Shown: positions 32,787-41,375, numbered from the stretch's first letter. The stretch: DNA of 64,000 nt from Jannaschia sp. Os4 (GCF_016820245.1 NZ_JAFCAR010000001.1:620001-684000), one strand, 5' to 3'. Notes: generated by a model not told the origin, from the sequence alone. Made by a program: numbers and translations.

Positions 32787-35291
32787 ATGAAGACGCGCGT
32801 GAAGGCCTTGGTGGTGGGCGGCGGGGCCGTCGGGACGGGGATCGCGTATCATCTGGCGAAGGCCGGGTGGGAGACGATGCTCTTGGAGCGCGACGAGCTG
32901 ACCTCCGGCTCGACATGGCACGCCGCGGGCCTGCTGCCGCTGTTCAACATGTCCTTCGCGACCAGCCACATCCACGATCACAGCGTGAAGTTCTACAAGG
33001 GGCTGGAGGCGGAGACGGGGCTGAACCCCGGCTTCTCGGTCGTGGGAAACCTGCGGATGGCGCAGACGCAGGCGCGCATGGACGAGTACATGCTCTACGC
33101 CTCGACCGCCGAGACGGTGGGGGTTCCCTACGAGTTCCTGACGCCGGCGCAGATCAAGGACCGCTACCCCTTGGTGCGGACCGAGGATCTGCAGGGCGCG
33201 ATCCTCCACCCCACGGACGGCTACATCAACCCGGCGGACGTCACGATGGCGATGGCCAAGGGCGCCCGCCAGCACGGCGCCGTGATCGAGCGGAAGTGGC
33301 AGGTGGACGGCTACGACTGGGCCGGGGACCATTGGAAGGTCTCGGTCACCAAGATGACGGACCGGGGCGGCAACCTCGTGCCGACCGAGGAGACGGCGGT
33401 GATCGAGGCGGAGCACGTCGTGACCGCCACCGGCAACCACGTCCAGCGCACGGCGCGGATGCTGGGGATCAAGCTGCCCGCCATCCCGGTCGAGCACCAG
33501 TACATCGTCACGGAGCCGGACCCCGCGCTGGTGGAGTGGCGCAAGTCGGGCAACCCCGAGCACCCCGTGCTGCGCGACGCGGACGCCAAGTGGTACGTCC
33601 GAGAGGAGCGGGGCGGCTGGATCCTCGGCCCCTACGAGCAGGACGCGCCCGCGCGCTTCCCCTACGAGGTGCCCGACAGCTTCCGCGCCGACCTCTTCCC
33701 GCTCGACCTCGAGCGGATCGAGGAGGAGTACATGTCCTTCATCCACCGCATCCCGACCACGGAGGAGGTGGGGCTGAAGGACGACTTCAACGGCCCTATC
33801 GTCTACACCCCCGACGGCAACCCGCTGGTCGGGCCGGCGCCGGGGTTGCGCAACATGTGGCTGGCCGAGGGCTTCTCCTTCGGGATCACGGCGGCCGGGG
33901 GGACGGGCCACTACCTCGCGCAGATGATGGTCGAGGGGGAGGCGGAGATCGACATGGCCTCGCTCGACCCGCGCCGCTACGGCGACTGGGTCACGACGGA
34001 GTATGCGTCCCGCAAGAACGAGGAGTGCTACGAGCACGTCTTCATCCTGCACCACCCCGACGAGGAGCGGGGCGCGGCGCGGCCCCTGCGGACCTCGCCC
34101 GCCTACGACCGCCAGAAGGCGCGGGGCGCGCAGTTCGGGCAGGTCAACGGCTGGGAGCGGCCGAACTACTACGGGCCCATCGACGCGCCCGCCGACTACG
34201 ACCACGCGGGACGGTCCTTCCGGCGCGGAGTCTGGTGGCCGGACGTGCACGAGGAGGCGACCGCCGTGCGCGAGGCGGCGGGGCTGATCGACGCGACGGC
34301 CTTCACCAAGCACGAGGTGTCGGGCGCGGGGGCGGCGGCCTTCCTCGACTGGTTCACGACCAACCGGCTGCCCAAGGTGGGGCGCATCAACCTGACCTAT
34401 GCGCTGACCGGGGCGGGCACGACGCGGACGGAGTACACCATCGTCCGGCTGGCCGAGGACCGGTTCTACCTCATCTCGGCGGGGGCGTGGACGGCCTATG
34501 ACGGGGACTTCCTGCGCAAGGCCATCGCCGACAAGGAGCCGGAGTTCGGGCGCATCGACTGCCACGACGTGACGACGCAGTGGGGGGTGTTCGCGCTGGC
34601 CGGGCCCCGGTCCCGCGACGTGCTGGCGCCGCTGATCCGCCACCGCGAGGGGGCGGCGGCGTTGGGTAACAAGCTGTTCCCGTGGCTGTCGGCGCGCGAC
34701 GTCGAGCTGCTGATGTGCCCCGTCCGCGCGGTGCGCGTGGCCTACACGGGCGAGCTGGGCTGGGAGCTGCACCACCCGATCGAGATGCAGAACTACCTGT
34801 TCGACAAGCTGATGGAGGCGGGGGAGCCGCACGGCCTGAAGCTGGTGGGCGCGCGGGCGCAGAACTGGCTGCGGCAGGAGAAGTCGTATCGCGCCTTCGG
34901 GACCGAACTGGGCCGGGACGCCACGCCGCTGGAGGCGGGGCTGGACCGCTTCGTGGACCTGTCCAAGGACTTCCACGGGAAGGCCGCGATGGAGGAGACG
35001 GGCATCCGCTCGCGCTGCGTCACCATGCTGATCGACGGGCCGGAGGACAGCGATCCGTGGGGTCGCGAGGCGCTCTATCCCCACAATGGGGGCGAGAAGA
35101 TCGGGCGGCTGACCTCGGGCGGGTACTCGGTCGCGTTCGGCAAGAGCATCGGCATGGGCTACGTGCCGCCGTCGATGGCCGAGCCGGGGACCAAGCTGAA
35201 GGTGCGGATGCACCGGGAGCTGTGGGACGCGGAGGTGACGGAGGACAGCCCGCACGACCCGACGAACGCGCGCATCCGCGTGGATGGGTAG
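32787..35291 (+). CDS. FAD-dependent dimethylglycine/sarcosine dehydrogenase-like protein with GcvT domain
   Basis: An 834-residue two-module enzyme. Residues 1-~420 are a DAO-type flavoprotein (VVGGGAVGTGIAYHLAKAG Rossmann motif near residue 9; TSGSTWHAAGLLP; EGFSFGITAAGGTGHYLAQ). Residues ~430-834 are an aminomethyltransferase-like folate domain (REAAGLIDATAFTKHEVSG, YTGELGWELHHP, GARAQNWLRQEKSYRAFG, GMGYVPPSMAEPGT). Such proteins demethylate dimethylglycine or sarcosine and pass the one-carbon unit to tetrahydrofolate, but family members also act on other N-methyl compounds, so the substrate is open. GGGAGGG at 32775-32781 precedes the ATG. No sarcosine oxidase or betaine genes are adjacent. 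Confidence 0.9.
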   Translation: MKTRVKALVVGGGAVGTGIAYHLAKAGWETMLLERDELTSGSTWHAAGLLPLFNMSFATSHIHDHSVKFYKGLEAETGLNPGFSVVGNLRMAQTQARMDEYMLYASTAETVGVPYEFLTPAQIKDRYPLVRTEDLQGAILHPTDGYINPADVTMAMAKGARQHGAVIERKWQVDGYDWAGDHWKVSVTKMTDRGGNLVPTEETAVIEAEHVVTATGNHVQRTARMLGIKLPAIPVEHQYIVTEPDPALVEWRKSGNPEHPVLRDADAKWYVREERGGWILGPYEQDAPARFPYEVPDSFRADLFPLDLERIEEEYMSFIHRIPTTEEVGLKDDFNGPIVYTPDGNPLVGPAPGLRNMWLAEGFSFGITAAGGTGHYLAQMMVEGEAEIDMASLDPRRYGDWVTTEYASRKNEECYEHVFILHHPDEERGAARPLRTSPAYDRQKARGAQFGQVNGWERPNYYGPIDAPADYDHAGRSFRRGVWWPDVHEEATAVREAAGLIDATAFTKHEVSGAGAAAFLDWFTTNRLPKVGRINLTYALTGAGTTRTEYTIVRLAEDRFYLISAGAWTAYDGDFLRKAIADKEPEFGRIDCHDVTTQWGVFALAGPRSRDVLAPLIRHREGAAALGNKLFPWLSARDVELLMCPVRAVRVAYTGELGWELHHPIEMQNYLFDKLMEAGEPHGLKLVGARAQNWLRQEKSYRAFGTELGRDATPLEAGLDRFVDLSKDFHGKAAMEETGIRSRCVTMLIDGPEDSDPWGREALYPHNGGEKIGRLTSGGYSVAFGKSIGMGYVPPSMAEPGTKLKVRMHRELWDAEVTEDSPHDPTNARIRVDG

Positions 35292-35306
35292 GACGCGCCG
35301 GGCTAG

Positions 35307-35771
35307 GTGAGGGCGGTGCGCCTCGCCACCCTCTCCGCCCTCGCCCTCGCGGTCCTCGCGGGCCTGTCCTTCCTGCCTGCGCGGGGTGGCGCCGTCGTGG
35401 TGGGGGACGGGTCGCAGGGGCCGGCCTACTGGCTGGAACTGGACGGCCCGCCGCCGACGGAGGATCCGCGCGTGACCGGCGTGACCCTGCGGCGCTGGGC
35501 CAACCTGCGGCACTTCCCCGAGATCGACTGCGGTCGGCATTGCGACGGGCGGGCCGAGATGGTGGTGATCCTCGCCCCCCGGCCGTGGGGCTGGCGCAAG
35601 ACGGTGCTGATCGAGGTGGACGAGCCTGCGCTGGACGAAGGCGGCGACCTGCCGGAGGCGACGGCGCACTGCATCGGCACCTTGGTGCGGCTCGAATGGG
35701 CGCTGCTGCGCGGCGAGGATCGCTGCGGGCTGCGGCGCGTGGTGCGGTGGGACCTGCCCTTGGGGCTGTGA
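35307..35771 (+). CDS. Hypothetical exported protein, 154 aa
   Basis: The N-terminus (ATLSALALAVLAGLSFLPARGG) looks like a signal peptide or membrane anchor. The mature part contains three cysteines (IDCGRHCDG, AHCIG) and DRCGLRRVVRWDLPLGL at its end. No family is recognised. The GTG at 35307 opens the frame, but a GTG at 35316 directly after AGGTGAGGG is an alternative start. It begins 15 bases after the dehydrogenase stop, and its 3' end meets the CCGTACGG inverted repeat. Confidence 0.55.
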   Translation: MRAVRLATLSALALAVLAGLSFLPARGGAVVVGDGSQGPAYWLELDGPPPTEDPRVTGVTLRRWANLRHFPEIDCGRHCDGRAEMVVILAPRPWGWRKTVLIEVDEPALDEGGDLPEATAHCIGTLVRLEWALLRGEDRCGLRRVVRWDLPLGL

Positions 35772-35772
35772 A

Positions 35773-35821
35773 CCGTACGGAACGTACGCCGCGCCGGGGC
35801 CGGTCTTCACGATCCGTACGG
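35773..35821. terminator. Inverted repeat of two CCGTACGG palindromes
   Basis: CCGTACGGA at 35773-35781 pairs with TCCGTACGG at 35813-35821 across a 31-base loop, and each arm is itself an 8-base palindrome. A further CGTACG stands at 35783-35788. It fills the gap between the convergent hypothetical gene and the deaminase gene. It may end both transcripts, or each palindrome may be a protein site. Confidence 0.5.
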
Positions 35822-35822
35822 A

Positions 35823-37130
35823 CTAGGCGAGGGCCTCGACCAGCCGCCTCGCCCGCGCCACCTCGGCCGGGACGTCGATCGTGACGACGCGCCCCGCCTC
35901 GACCACGCGCCGCCCCTCGACGAGGAGGTCGCGGACCCGGCGCGGCCCGGCGAGCAGCAGGGCGCCCGCGTCCCACGACCCGGCGGCGTCCAGCCCGGCC
36001 ATGTCCCAGACCGCCACGTCCGCGCGCATCCCCGGCGCCAAGGTGCCCACGTCGTCGCGCCCCAGCACCCGCGCGCCGCCGGTGGTGGCGAGCGCCATCG
36101 CCTCGCGGTGGGCGAAGGCCTCGGCCCCGCCGACCGCGCGCTGCATCAGGAGCGCCTGCCGCGCCTCCTCGACCAACGACGCGCGGTCGTTCGACGCCGA
36201 GCCGTCCACCCCCAGCCCCACCGGCACGCCCGCGTCCACCATCGCCCGCACCGGGGCGATGCCCGAGCCGAGGCGACCGTTGGAGCAGGGGCAGTGGGCG
36301 ACGCCCGTGCCGGTGGCGGCGAAGAGGCGGGTCTCGGCGTCGTCGAGCTTGACGCAATGGGCGTGCCACACGTCCTCGCCCGTCCAGCCGAGGTCGCGCG
36401 CGTAGTCGCCGGGGCGCTGGCCGAACCGCTCCAAGGAGAAGGCGACGTCCTCGTCGTTCTCGGCGAGGTGGGTGTGGAGGCGCACGCCCTTGTCCCGCGC
36501 AAGGAGGGCGGCGTCCCGCATCAGGCCGGTGGACACGGAGAAGGGCGAGCAGGGCGCGACGCCCACGCGGCACATGGAGCCGGGCGCGGGGTCGTGGAAG
36601 GCGTCGATCACGCGGATGCAGTCGTCGAGGATCGCGCGCTCGTCCTCCACCAGCGCGTCGGGGGGCAGGCCGCCGTCGCTCTCGCCGATGGACATGGCGC
36701 CGCGGGTGGGGTGGAAGCGCAGGCCCACCTCGGCGGCCGCGTGGATCGTGTCCTCCAGCCGGACGCCGTTCGGGAACAGGTAGAGATGGTCGGAGGTCGT
36801 CGTGCAGCCCGACAGGGCGAGCTCCGCCAGACCCAGCCGCGTGGCGCAGGCGACGTGGTCGGGGGTGAACCGCTGCCAGATCGGATAGAGCGTCTGGAGC
36901 CAGCCGAAGAGGGGCGCGTCCTGCGCGATGCCCCGCGTGAGCGTCTGGTAGAGGTGGTGATGCGTGTTGATCAGGCCCGGCGTGACGAGGCAGCCGGACA
37001 CGTCCAGCACCTCCGCCCCGTCCGGAACCGCGTCGACCACCACGCCGCCCGACAGGCAGAGGTCGCGCTCGGACGGCGCCGCGCCGTCCATCGCCTCGAC
37101 CAGCCCGCCGCGCAGGATCAGGTCAGCCAC
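35823..37130 (-). CDS. 8-oxoguanine deaminase (amidohydrolase)
   Basis: A 435-residue amidohydrolase of the ATZ/TRZ group. Metal ligands appear in VTPGLINTHHHLYQTLTRG (HxH region, His57-59), in RLHTHLAEN (the next His), in WHAHCVKLDDAE and in GLGVDGSASNDRASL (Asp). The HHHLYQTLTR and GTGVAHCPCSNGRLGSG motifs point to 8-oxoguanine deaminase rather than guanine deaminase or chlorohydrolase, converting 8-oxoguanine to urate. The start is a GTG at 37130, which overlaps the 3' end of the upstream hisN-type gene by eight bases, so translation is coupled. The stop lies two bases from the CCGTACGG inverted repeat. Confidence 0.87.
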   Translation of the reverse strand: MADLILRGGLVEAMDGAAPSERDLCLSGGVVVDAVPDGAEVLDVSGCLVTPGLINTHHHLYQTLTRGIAQDAPLFGWLQTLYPIWQRFTPDHVACATRLGLAELALSGCTTTSDHLYLFPNGVRLEDTIHAAAEVGLRFHPTRGAMSIGESDGGLPPDALVEDERAILDDCIRVIDAFHDPAPGSMCRVGVAPCSPFSVSTGLMRDAALLARDKGVRLHTHLAENDEDVAFSLERFGQRPGDYARDLGWTGEDVWHAHCVKLDDAETRLFAATGTGVAHCPCSNGRLGSGIAPVRAMVDAGVPVGLGVDGSASNDRASLVEEARQALLMQRAVGGAEAFAHREAMALATTGGARVLGRDDVGTLAPGMRADVAVWDMAGLDAAGSWDAGALLLAGPRRVRDLLVEGRRVVEAGRVVTIDVPAEVARARRLVEALA

Positions 37131-37920
37131 GCAGCACCTCCAGCGCGGCGGCGTGCAGCGCGGGCGTGGCCGCCGCCACCGCCGTTCCGCCGTCGTGGGC
37201 CGGCCCGCCGTCCCACGCCGTGACCGTGCCGCCCGCGCCCTGCACCAAGGCCACCGGCGCGGCGATGTCGTAGGCGTTCAGCCCCGCCTCGACCACGAGG
37301 TCCACGCAGCCCGCCGCGAGCAGCGCGTAGCCGTAGCAGTCCATCCCGTAGCGGGTCAGGCGGCAGCGCTCGGCGAGGCGGTGGAAGGCGGCGGCCTCGG
37401 CCTGCGCGCCGACCTCCGGGAACGTGGTCAGGATCGTCGCCTCCGCCAGCGCCTCGGTGCGTCGCGTGCGGATCTCGCGCCGCTCCTGCCCACGCGTCCA
37501 GACCGCCCCGTCGCGCGTCCCGAGGAACCGCTCCCCCGTGAACGGCTGGTCGACGATCCCCAGCACCGGCCCCTCGGCGTCGCGCAGCGCGATCAGCACG
37601 CCCCATGTCGGCGTGCCGGAGATGAAGCCGCGCGTCCCGTCGATCGGGTCGAGCACCCATGTCAGGCCCGACGTCCCCTCCGTGGCGCCCTCCTCCTCGC
37701 CGAGCACTCCGTCCTCGGGCCGCCGCGCCGCGAGCACGGCGCGCATCGCCGCCTCGCCCGCGCGGTCGGCGACGGTCACGGGATCGAAGGCGGCGCCCTT
37801 GCTCTCGACGTCCATCGGGGTGCGGAAGTGCGGGAGGATCGCCACCCGCGCGGCATCGGCCATCGCATGGGCGGCGGCCACGGCGGTGGCGAGGGCGGCG
37901 GGATCGGTGCGGGGCGACAT
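37123..37920 (-). CDS. hisN: Inositol-monophosphatase-family phosphatase, probable histidinol-phosphatase
   Basis: A 265-residue Mg2+-dependent phosphatase. Motifs GEEEG (about 74-78), WVLDPIDGTRGFISG (about 88-102) and AYDIAAPVALVQGAGG supply the metal ligands. The R-G-F variant after DPIDGT and the overall length match HisN, which dephosphorylates L-histidinol phosphate, but inositol-1-phosphatase cannot be excluded. ATG 37920 gives the standard N-terminus; the open frame to 37971 is an extension. It overlaps the deaminase gene downstream by eight bases, so they form a two-gene operon. Confidence 0.85.
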   Translation of the reverse strand: MSPRTDPAALATAVAAAHAMADAARVAILPHFRTPMDVESKGAAFDPVTVADRAGEAAMRAVLAARRPEDGVLGEEEGATEGTSGLTWVLDPIDGTRGFISGTPTWGVLIALRDAEGPVLGIVDQPFTGERFLGTRDGAVWTRGQERREIRTRRTEALAEATILTTFPEVGAQAEAAAFHRLAERCRLTRYGMDCYGYALLAAGCVDLVVEAGLNAYDIAAPVALVQGAGGTVTAWDGGPAHDGGTAVAAATPALHAAALEVLRG

Positions 37921-37971
37921 GCGCGTGGCCTGGCACGGGTCCGCGGACCGGGTCAACGCGGCCCGCGCCAC

Positions 37972-37998
37972 GAAAAGGGGCCGCGCGAGGCGGCCCCT
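37972..37998 (-). terminator. Rho-independent terminator of the XRE gene
   Basis: On the minus strand AGGGGCCG-cctcgcg-CGGCCCCT forms an eight-base-pair stem followed by TTTTCG. It begins 26 bases after the stop of the XRE regulator gene and separates it from hisN. Confidence 0.75.
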
Positions 37999-38023
37999 CC
38001 TCCGGTCGTAGGGTGCGCCGCCG

Positions 38024-38389
38024 TCAGGCGGCGTTCGACTCGCTCAGGACGCGGGCGAGGTCGAACAGGCGCCGCCGCTGCGTCTCGGGGATGGCGTAGT
38101 AGCTGCGGATCAGCTCCATCGCCTCGCGGTCGGAGAGGAAGTCGTGGCTCTCCTGCTGGACGGCCGCCTCGCCCTCGAGCCCTTCGAAGAAATGGCCGAC
38201 CGGAACCTCGAGGGTCTCCGCGATCTCCCAGAGGCGGGAGGCGGAGACGCGGTTCATGCCGGTCTCGTACTTCTGGATCTGCTGGAACTTGATGCCCACC
38301 TTCTCGGCGAGCTGCTGCTGGGTCATGCCCACCATCCAGCGCCGATGTCGGATCCGCTTTCCGACATGCACGTCCACGGGGTGTTTCAT
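38024..38389 (-). CDS. XRE-family helix-turn-helix regulator
   Basis: A 121-residue regulator. The HTH spans about residues 9-63 (GKRIRHRRWMVGMTQQQLAE, KVGIKFQQIQKYETGMNRVS, ASRLWEIAETLEVPVGHFF). A C-terminal helical segment (DFLSDREAMELIRSYYAIPE, RRRLFDLARVL) follows. This type is very conserved in Alphaproteobacteria, but its target set is not known to me. I chose ATG 38389 (MKHPVDVHVG), with GAGGAG nine bases before it; ATG 38434 would add 15 residues. A TGTCGC-T-GCGACA palindrome at 38445-38457 may be its own operator. Confidence 0.9.
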   Translation of the reverse strand: MKHPVDVHVGKRIRHRRWMVGMTQQQLAEKVGIKFQQIQKYETGMNRVSASRLWEIAETLEVPVGHFFEGLEGEAAVQQESHDFLSDREAMELIRSYYAIPETQRRRLFDLARVLSESNAA

Positions 38390-38444
38390 CTCGGGCTCCT
38401 CGGACGGGTCCGCGGCAGGCTTCGCGGCTCCCATCGATTATGTG

Positions 38445-38457
38445 TGTCGCTGCGACA
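38445..38457. promoter_or_regulatory. Palindrome upstream of the XRE gene
   Basis: TGTCGC-T-GCGACA is a perfect 13-base palindrome located 55-68 bases upstream of the proposed XRE start, in the 232-base gap before the divergent oxidoreductase gene. The position suits an operator for either promoter. A related GTCGC-N4-GCGAC occurs at 41353-41366. Confidence 0.45.
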
Positions 38458-38621
38458 ACGCGCTTTGCGTCACAATTGTTCAAGCGGCCCCGAAAAGCGA
38501 GACCCCGGCGATGCACAAGCGGGTTCGCTCGACGTGCACGAGGCCCCCGCCACTTGCGCGCCGGTGGTGCGGGAAGGGTGCCGGGCTGGCCGTTCCCGCA
38601 CGGGCGGTGCACAGGACGGGC

Positions 38622-39578
38622 ATGAGAGCATTCGTCGCCACCGCCCCCGGACGGGCCGACCTGGCCGAGATCGCGCCGCCCGCGCCCGGACCGGGGGAGG
38701 TCCTGCTCCGCGTGCGGGCCTGCGGCCTCAACTTCGCCGACCTGCTGATGATCGGCGGGACCTACCAGGACACCCCGCCCCTGCCCTTCGTGCCCGGCAT
38801 GGAGATGTGCGGGACCGTCGAGGCCGTGGGAGAGGGCGTCGCGGGCCCGGCGGTCGGCACGCGGGTCGCGGCGTTCTGCGGGCGCGGCGGATTGGGCGAG
38901 CGCGCGGTCGTCCCCGCGGAGTCCTGCGTCCCCGTCCCGGACGACATGCCGGACGCGGTCGCGGCGGGGTTCCTCGTGGCCTACTCGACCTCCGACGTGG
39001 CGCTGCGGCGGCGGGGCCGCCTCGCGGCCGGCGAGCGCCTGGTCGTGCTCGGCGCGGCGGGGGGCGTCGGGCTGACGGCGGTGGAGCTGGGGGCCCGGAT
39101 GGGGGCCGAGGTCGTCGCCGTCGCGCGCGGCGCGGCCAAGCTCGAGGTGGCGCGCGGGGCCGGGGCCGCGCACGTGATCGACGCGGAGGCGCCGGACCTG
39201 ACGGACCGGCTGAGGGCGGCGGGCGGGGCGGACGTGATCTACGACGCCGTGGGCGGCGACCTCGCCCGCGCGGCGATGCGCGCGCTGCGGCCCGAGGGGC
39301 GGATGCTCTGCATCGGCTTCGCGAGCGGGGACGTGCCCGTGTGGAAGGCGAACCACCTGCTCGTGAAGAACGCCGAGGCGATCGGCGTCTACTGGGGCGG
39401 CTACCTCCGCTTCGCGCCCGAGGTGGTGACCGAGAGCGTCGCGCGCCTGATGCGCCTGTGGTCCGAGGGCGGCCTCTCGCCCCACGTGTCCCACGTGCTG
39501 CCGCTGGACCGGGTCGAGGAGGCGCTGGACCTGCTCCGGACGCGCCGGGCCACGGGCAAGGTCGTGGTCGCGCCGTGA
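38622..39578 (+). CDS. NADPH:quinone oxidoreductase family protein (MDR, zinc-free)
   Basis: A 318-residue medium-chain dehydrogenase/reductase of the zeta-crystallin type. GroES-like N-terminal domain (PAPGPGEVLLRVRACGLNFADLLMIGG, FVPGMEMCGTVEAVGEGV); Rossmann motif LVVLGAAGGVGLTAVELG; ADVIYDAVGGD; and a C-terminal VLPLDRVEEALDLLRTRRATGKVVV. The lack of the zinc-ligand cysteines and the LNFADLL motif point to quinone or enoyl reductase activity with NADPH. The substrate is unknown. The TGA overlaps the GTG of the next gene. Confidence 0.9.
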   Translation: MRAFVATAPGRADLAEIAPPAPGPGEVLLRVRACGLNFADLLMIGGTYQDTPPLPFVPGMEMCGTVEAVGEGVAGPAVGTRVAAFCGRGGLGERAVVPAESCVPVPDDMPDAVAAGFLVAYSTSDVALRRRGRLAAGERLVVLGAAGGVGLTAVELGARMGAEVVAVARGAAKLEVARGAGAAHVIDAEAPDLTDRLRAAGGADVIYDAVGGDLARAAMRALRPEGRMLCIGFASGDVPVWKANHLLVKNAEAIGVYWGGYLRFAPEVVTESVARLMRLWSEGGLSPHVSHVLPLDRVEEALDLLRTRRATGKVVVAP

Positions 39579-40399
39579 GCGCGTGGGCCGGGGGCGCGGC
39601 GATCTTCGGGGGCGCCCTGCGCGCCTTGGTCGCGCGCCCGCTCGTGGTGGCGGGCCTGTTCGCGGCCATCGCCGTGCCGACCGTGGCGCTGGACCTCGTC
39701 GACCTGTGGAGCTTCCACGCGGACCCGGACGCCTACGGCACCGGCGGATGGGGGCTGGCGCGGCTGGCGGTCGAGACCCTCGTCCTCGCCGTCGCCGTGG
39801 TCGGCTGGCACCGGGCCGTGCTGCGTCCGGGCGCGCCCGACCCGTCCGTCCGCCGCTGGGTCGCCTACGGGCTCGCCTACCTCGTGATCGGCCTCGCCAT
39901 CGGGCTGGTGCTCGCGCCGCCCGCCGCGCTCGTCCTCGCGGGGCTGGGCATCGCCGCCAACGTCGCGGAGACCGGCGCGGCGATGCCCTACGGGGTGATC
40001 GACCTGTTCGCGACCGGGCTCGACGCCCTGTACGGGCTGGGCGGGGTCGAGATCGCCTTCGCGCTCCTCGGCGTCCCGTTCCTGTGGCTGCTCTACCGCT
40101 GCGGCATGGGCCTGCCGCACATCGCCGTCGCGGACCGTCCGATGCGGATGGGGGAGAGCTGGGCGGCGACCCGCCCCCTCGCCCGGCCCATCGCCGTGCT
40201 CGCGCTCGTCGCGGCGGCGGCGCAGGCGGTGCCGCTGTTCGGCCCGACGGCCTACGCCCTCCGCGCCGACCTGCCCTTCACCTTCGCCGCCGAGGCCCCG
40301 CTCGCCGTGCTCGCGGCGCTCGGCTACGCGGCGACGATCCTCGTGGGCGCGGCCATCCTCACCGAGATCTACCGCCGCATCACTCCGCCGCCACCGTGA
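39575..40399 (+). CDS. Hypothetical multi-pass membrane protein, 274 aa
   Basis: Starts at GTG 39575 in the sequence GTGA shared with the stop of the oxidoreductase gene. The product has about six hydrophobic segments (for example LVVAGLFAAIAVPTVALDLV, LARLAVETLVLAVAVVGWH, WVAYGLAYLVIGLAIGLVLA). No family is recognised. The final 20 bases overlap the 3' end of the convergent lysR gene. A role with the oxidoreductase is possible because of translational coupling, but no motif supports it. Confidence 0.75.
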   Translation: MSAWAGGAAIFGGALRALVARPLVVAGLFAAIAVPTVALDLVDLWSFHADPDAYGTGGWGLARLAVETLVLAVAVVGWHRAVLRPGAPDPSVRRWVAYGLAYLVIGLAIGLVLAPPAALVLAGLGIAANVAETGAAMPYGVIDLFATGLDALYGLGGVEIAFALLGVPFLWLLYRCGMGLPHIAVADRPMRMGESWAATRPLARPIAVLALVAAAAQAVPLFGPTAYALRADLPFTFAAEAPLAVLAALGYAATILVGAAILTEIYRRITPPPP

Positions 40400-41249
40400 G
40401 CGCGGCCGTCGCGTAGGCGCGCCGGAGCAGCCCCTCCAGGTGGTCGCGCGCGGCGTCCCCGCCCGGCGCGGAATAGAGCGTGATCGCCACGTCCCCGAGA
40501 TCGGGCAGGACGCCGTGCGGCACGGGCCTGAGCTCCGGGGTGTCGAACCCGCCGAGCACCGCGTGGACGGCGAGGTCGGCGGAGACGCTGGCGTCGATGG
40601 CGCGGGAGTTGTCCGCGCTGACCGCGATCTCCCACGGGATGCCGGCCCGCTCGAGCGCGTCCTGGGCCGCGGCGCGGAACAGGCAGGCCTCCTCGAAGGC
40701 GAGGGGCAGCGGGCGGCGCAGGGGCGCGGTGGCCCCCTCGGCCGCCACCCAGACGAGGGGGCGGCGCGCGATCTCCTCGCCGCCCGGCCCAGCCGCGCCC
40801 TCGGTGCCCAGCATCACGTCGCAGGCGCCGCGCGCGAACATCTCGTGCAGGGTGATCGTCACCGAGGAGATCAGGGTCAGGCGGACGCGCGGGTAGGCGT
40901 CGGCGAAGGCGCGCATGACGCGCGGTATGGCGCCGGGCACGATGTCGTGCGGGACCCCGAGGCGGATCTCGCCCTCGGGCTCGCGCTGGCGCATCCGCTC
41001 GACCAACTCGTCGTTGAGCGCGGTCATGCGGCGGGCGAGCGACAGCGCGGCCTCGCCCTGCGCGGTGAGGCGGACGCCGCGCCCGTCGCGCTCCATCAGG
41101 CGCTGGCCCAGCGCCTCCTCCAGCCGCTTGAGCTGCATCGAGACGGCGGACTGCGTGAGGTTGAGCAGCCCGGCGGCGCGGGTGACGCCCCCGGCGGAGG
41201 CGATGGTCACGAAGGCGCGCAGGGCGGCGAGGTCGAGGTTGCGGGGCAT
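40380..41249 (-). CDS. LysR-family transcriptional regulator
   Basis: A 289-residue regulator. N-terminal winged HTH (LAALRAFVTIASAGGVTRAA, LLNLTQSAVSMQLKRLEEAL) and a C-terminal periplasmic-binding-like effector domain (EIRLGVPHDIVPGAIPRVM, WVAAEGATAPLRRPLPLAF). The effector is unknown. A GAATGC-GGC-GCATTC palindrome about 63-77 bases before the start could be its binding site. The divergent gene is the Bax-inhibitor-1-like protein, a possible target by position. Its stop overlaps the end of the membrane-protein gene by 20 bases. Confidence 0.92.
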   Translation of the reverse strand: MPRNLDLAALRAFVTIASAGGVTRAAGLLNLTQSAVSMQLKRLEEALGQRLMERDGRGVRLTAQGEAALSLARRMTALNDELVERMRQREPEGEIRLGVPHDIVPGAIPRVMRAFADAYPRVRLTLISSVTITLHEMFARGACDVMLGTEGAAGPGGEEIARRPLVWVAAEGATAPLRRPLPLAFEEACLFRAAAQDALERAGIPWEIAVSADNSRAIDASVSADLAVHAVLGGFDTPELRPVPHGVLPDLGDVAITLYSAPGGDAARDHLEGLLRRAYATAALTVAAE

Positions 41250-41311
41250 GGCGGCTCTCCTGTCGGACGCAGCCTAGACCGCAGCCCGCGCCTCGCCCAA
41301 ACGGAATGATC

Positions 41312-41326
41312 GAATGCGGCGCATTC
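41312..41326. promoter_or_regulatory. Candidate LysR operator palindrome
   Basis: GAATGC-GGC-GCATTC, a perfect 15-base palindrome containing the T-N11-A spacing pattern of LysR sites when read around its arms. It lies upstream of lysR, in the gap shared with the divergent ybhL-like gene. A half-site-like GGAATG precedes it by a few bases. Confidence 0.45.
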
Positions 41327-41346
41327 CGGCTCGTGATGGGCCGGGA

Positions 41347-41375
41347 AAGCATGTCGCACCTGCGACGGGATGCTT
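41347..41375. promoter_or_regulatory. Nested inverted repeat upstream of the Bax-inhibitor gene
   Basis: AAGCAT-GTCGC-acct-GCGAC-ggg-ATGCTT: an inner five-base and an outer six-base inverted repeat, 82-110 bases before the ATG of the Bax-inhibitor-1-like gene. The inner arms match those of the palindrome at 38445-38457. It could be an operator or an RNA hairpin in the leader. Confidence 0.4.

Noticed and set aside
29460-35810. A very long minus-strand open frame of about 2100 codons through nrdJ, the dehydrogenase and the hypothetical gene
   Set aside because: It is arginine/histidine/proline-rich shadow coding caused by high third-position G+C; strong homologous genes occupy the other frames.
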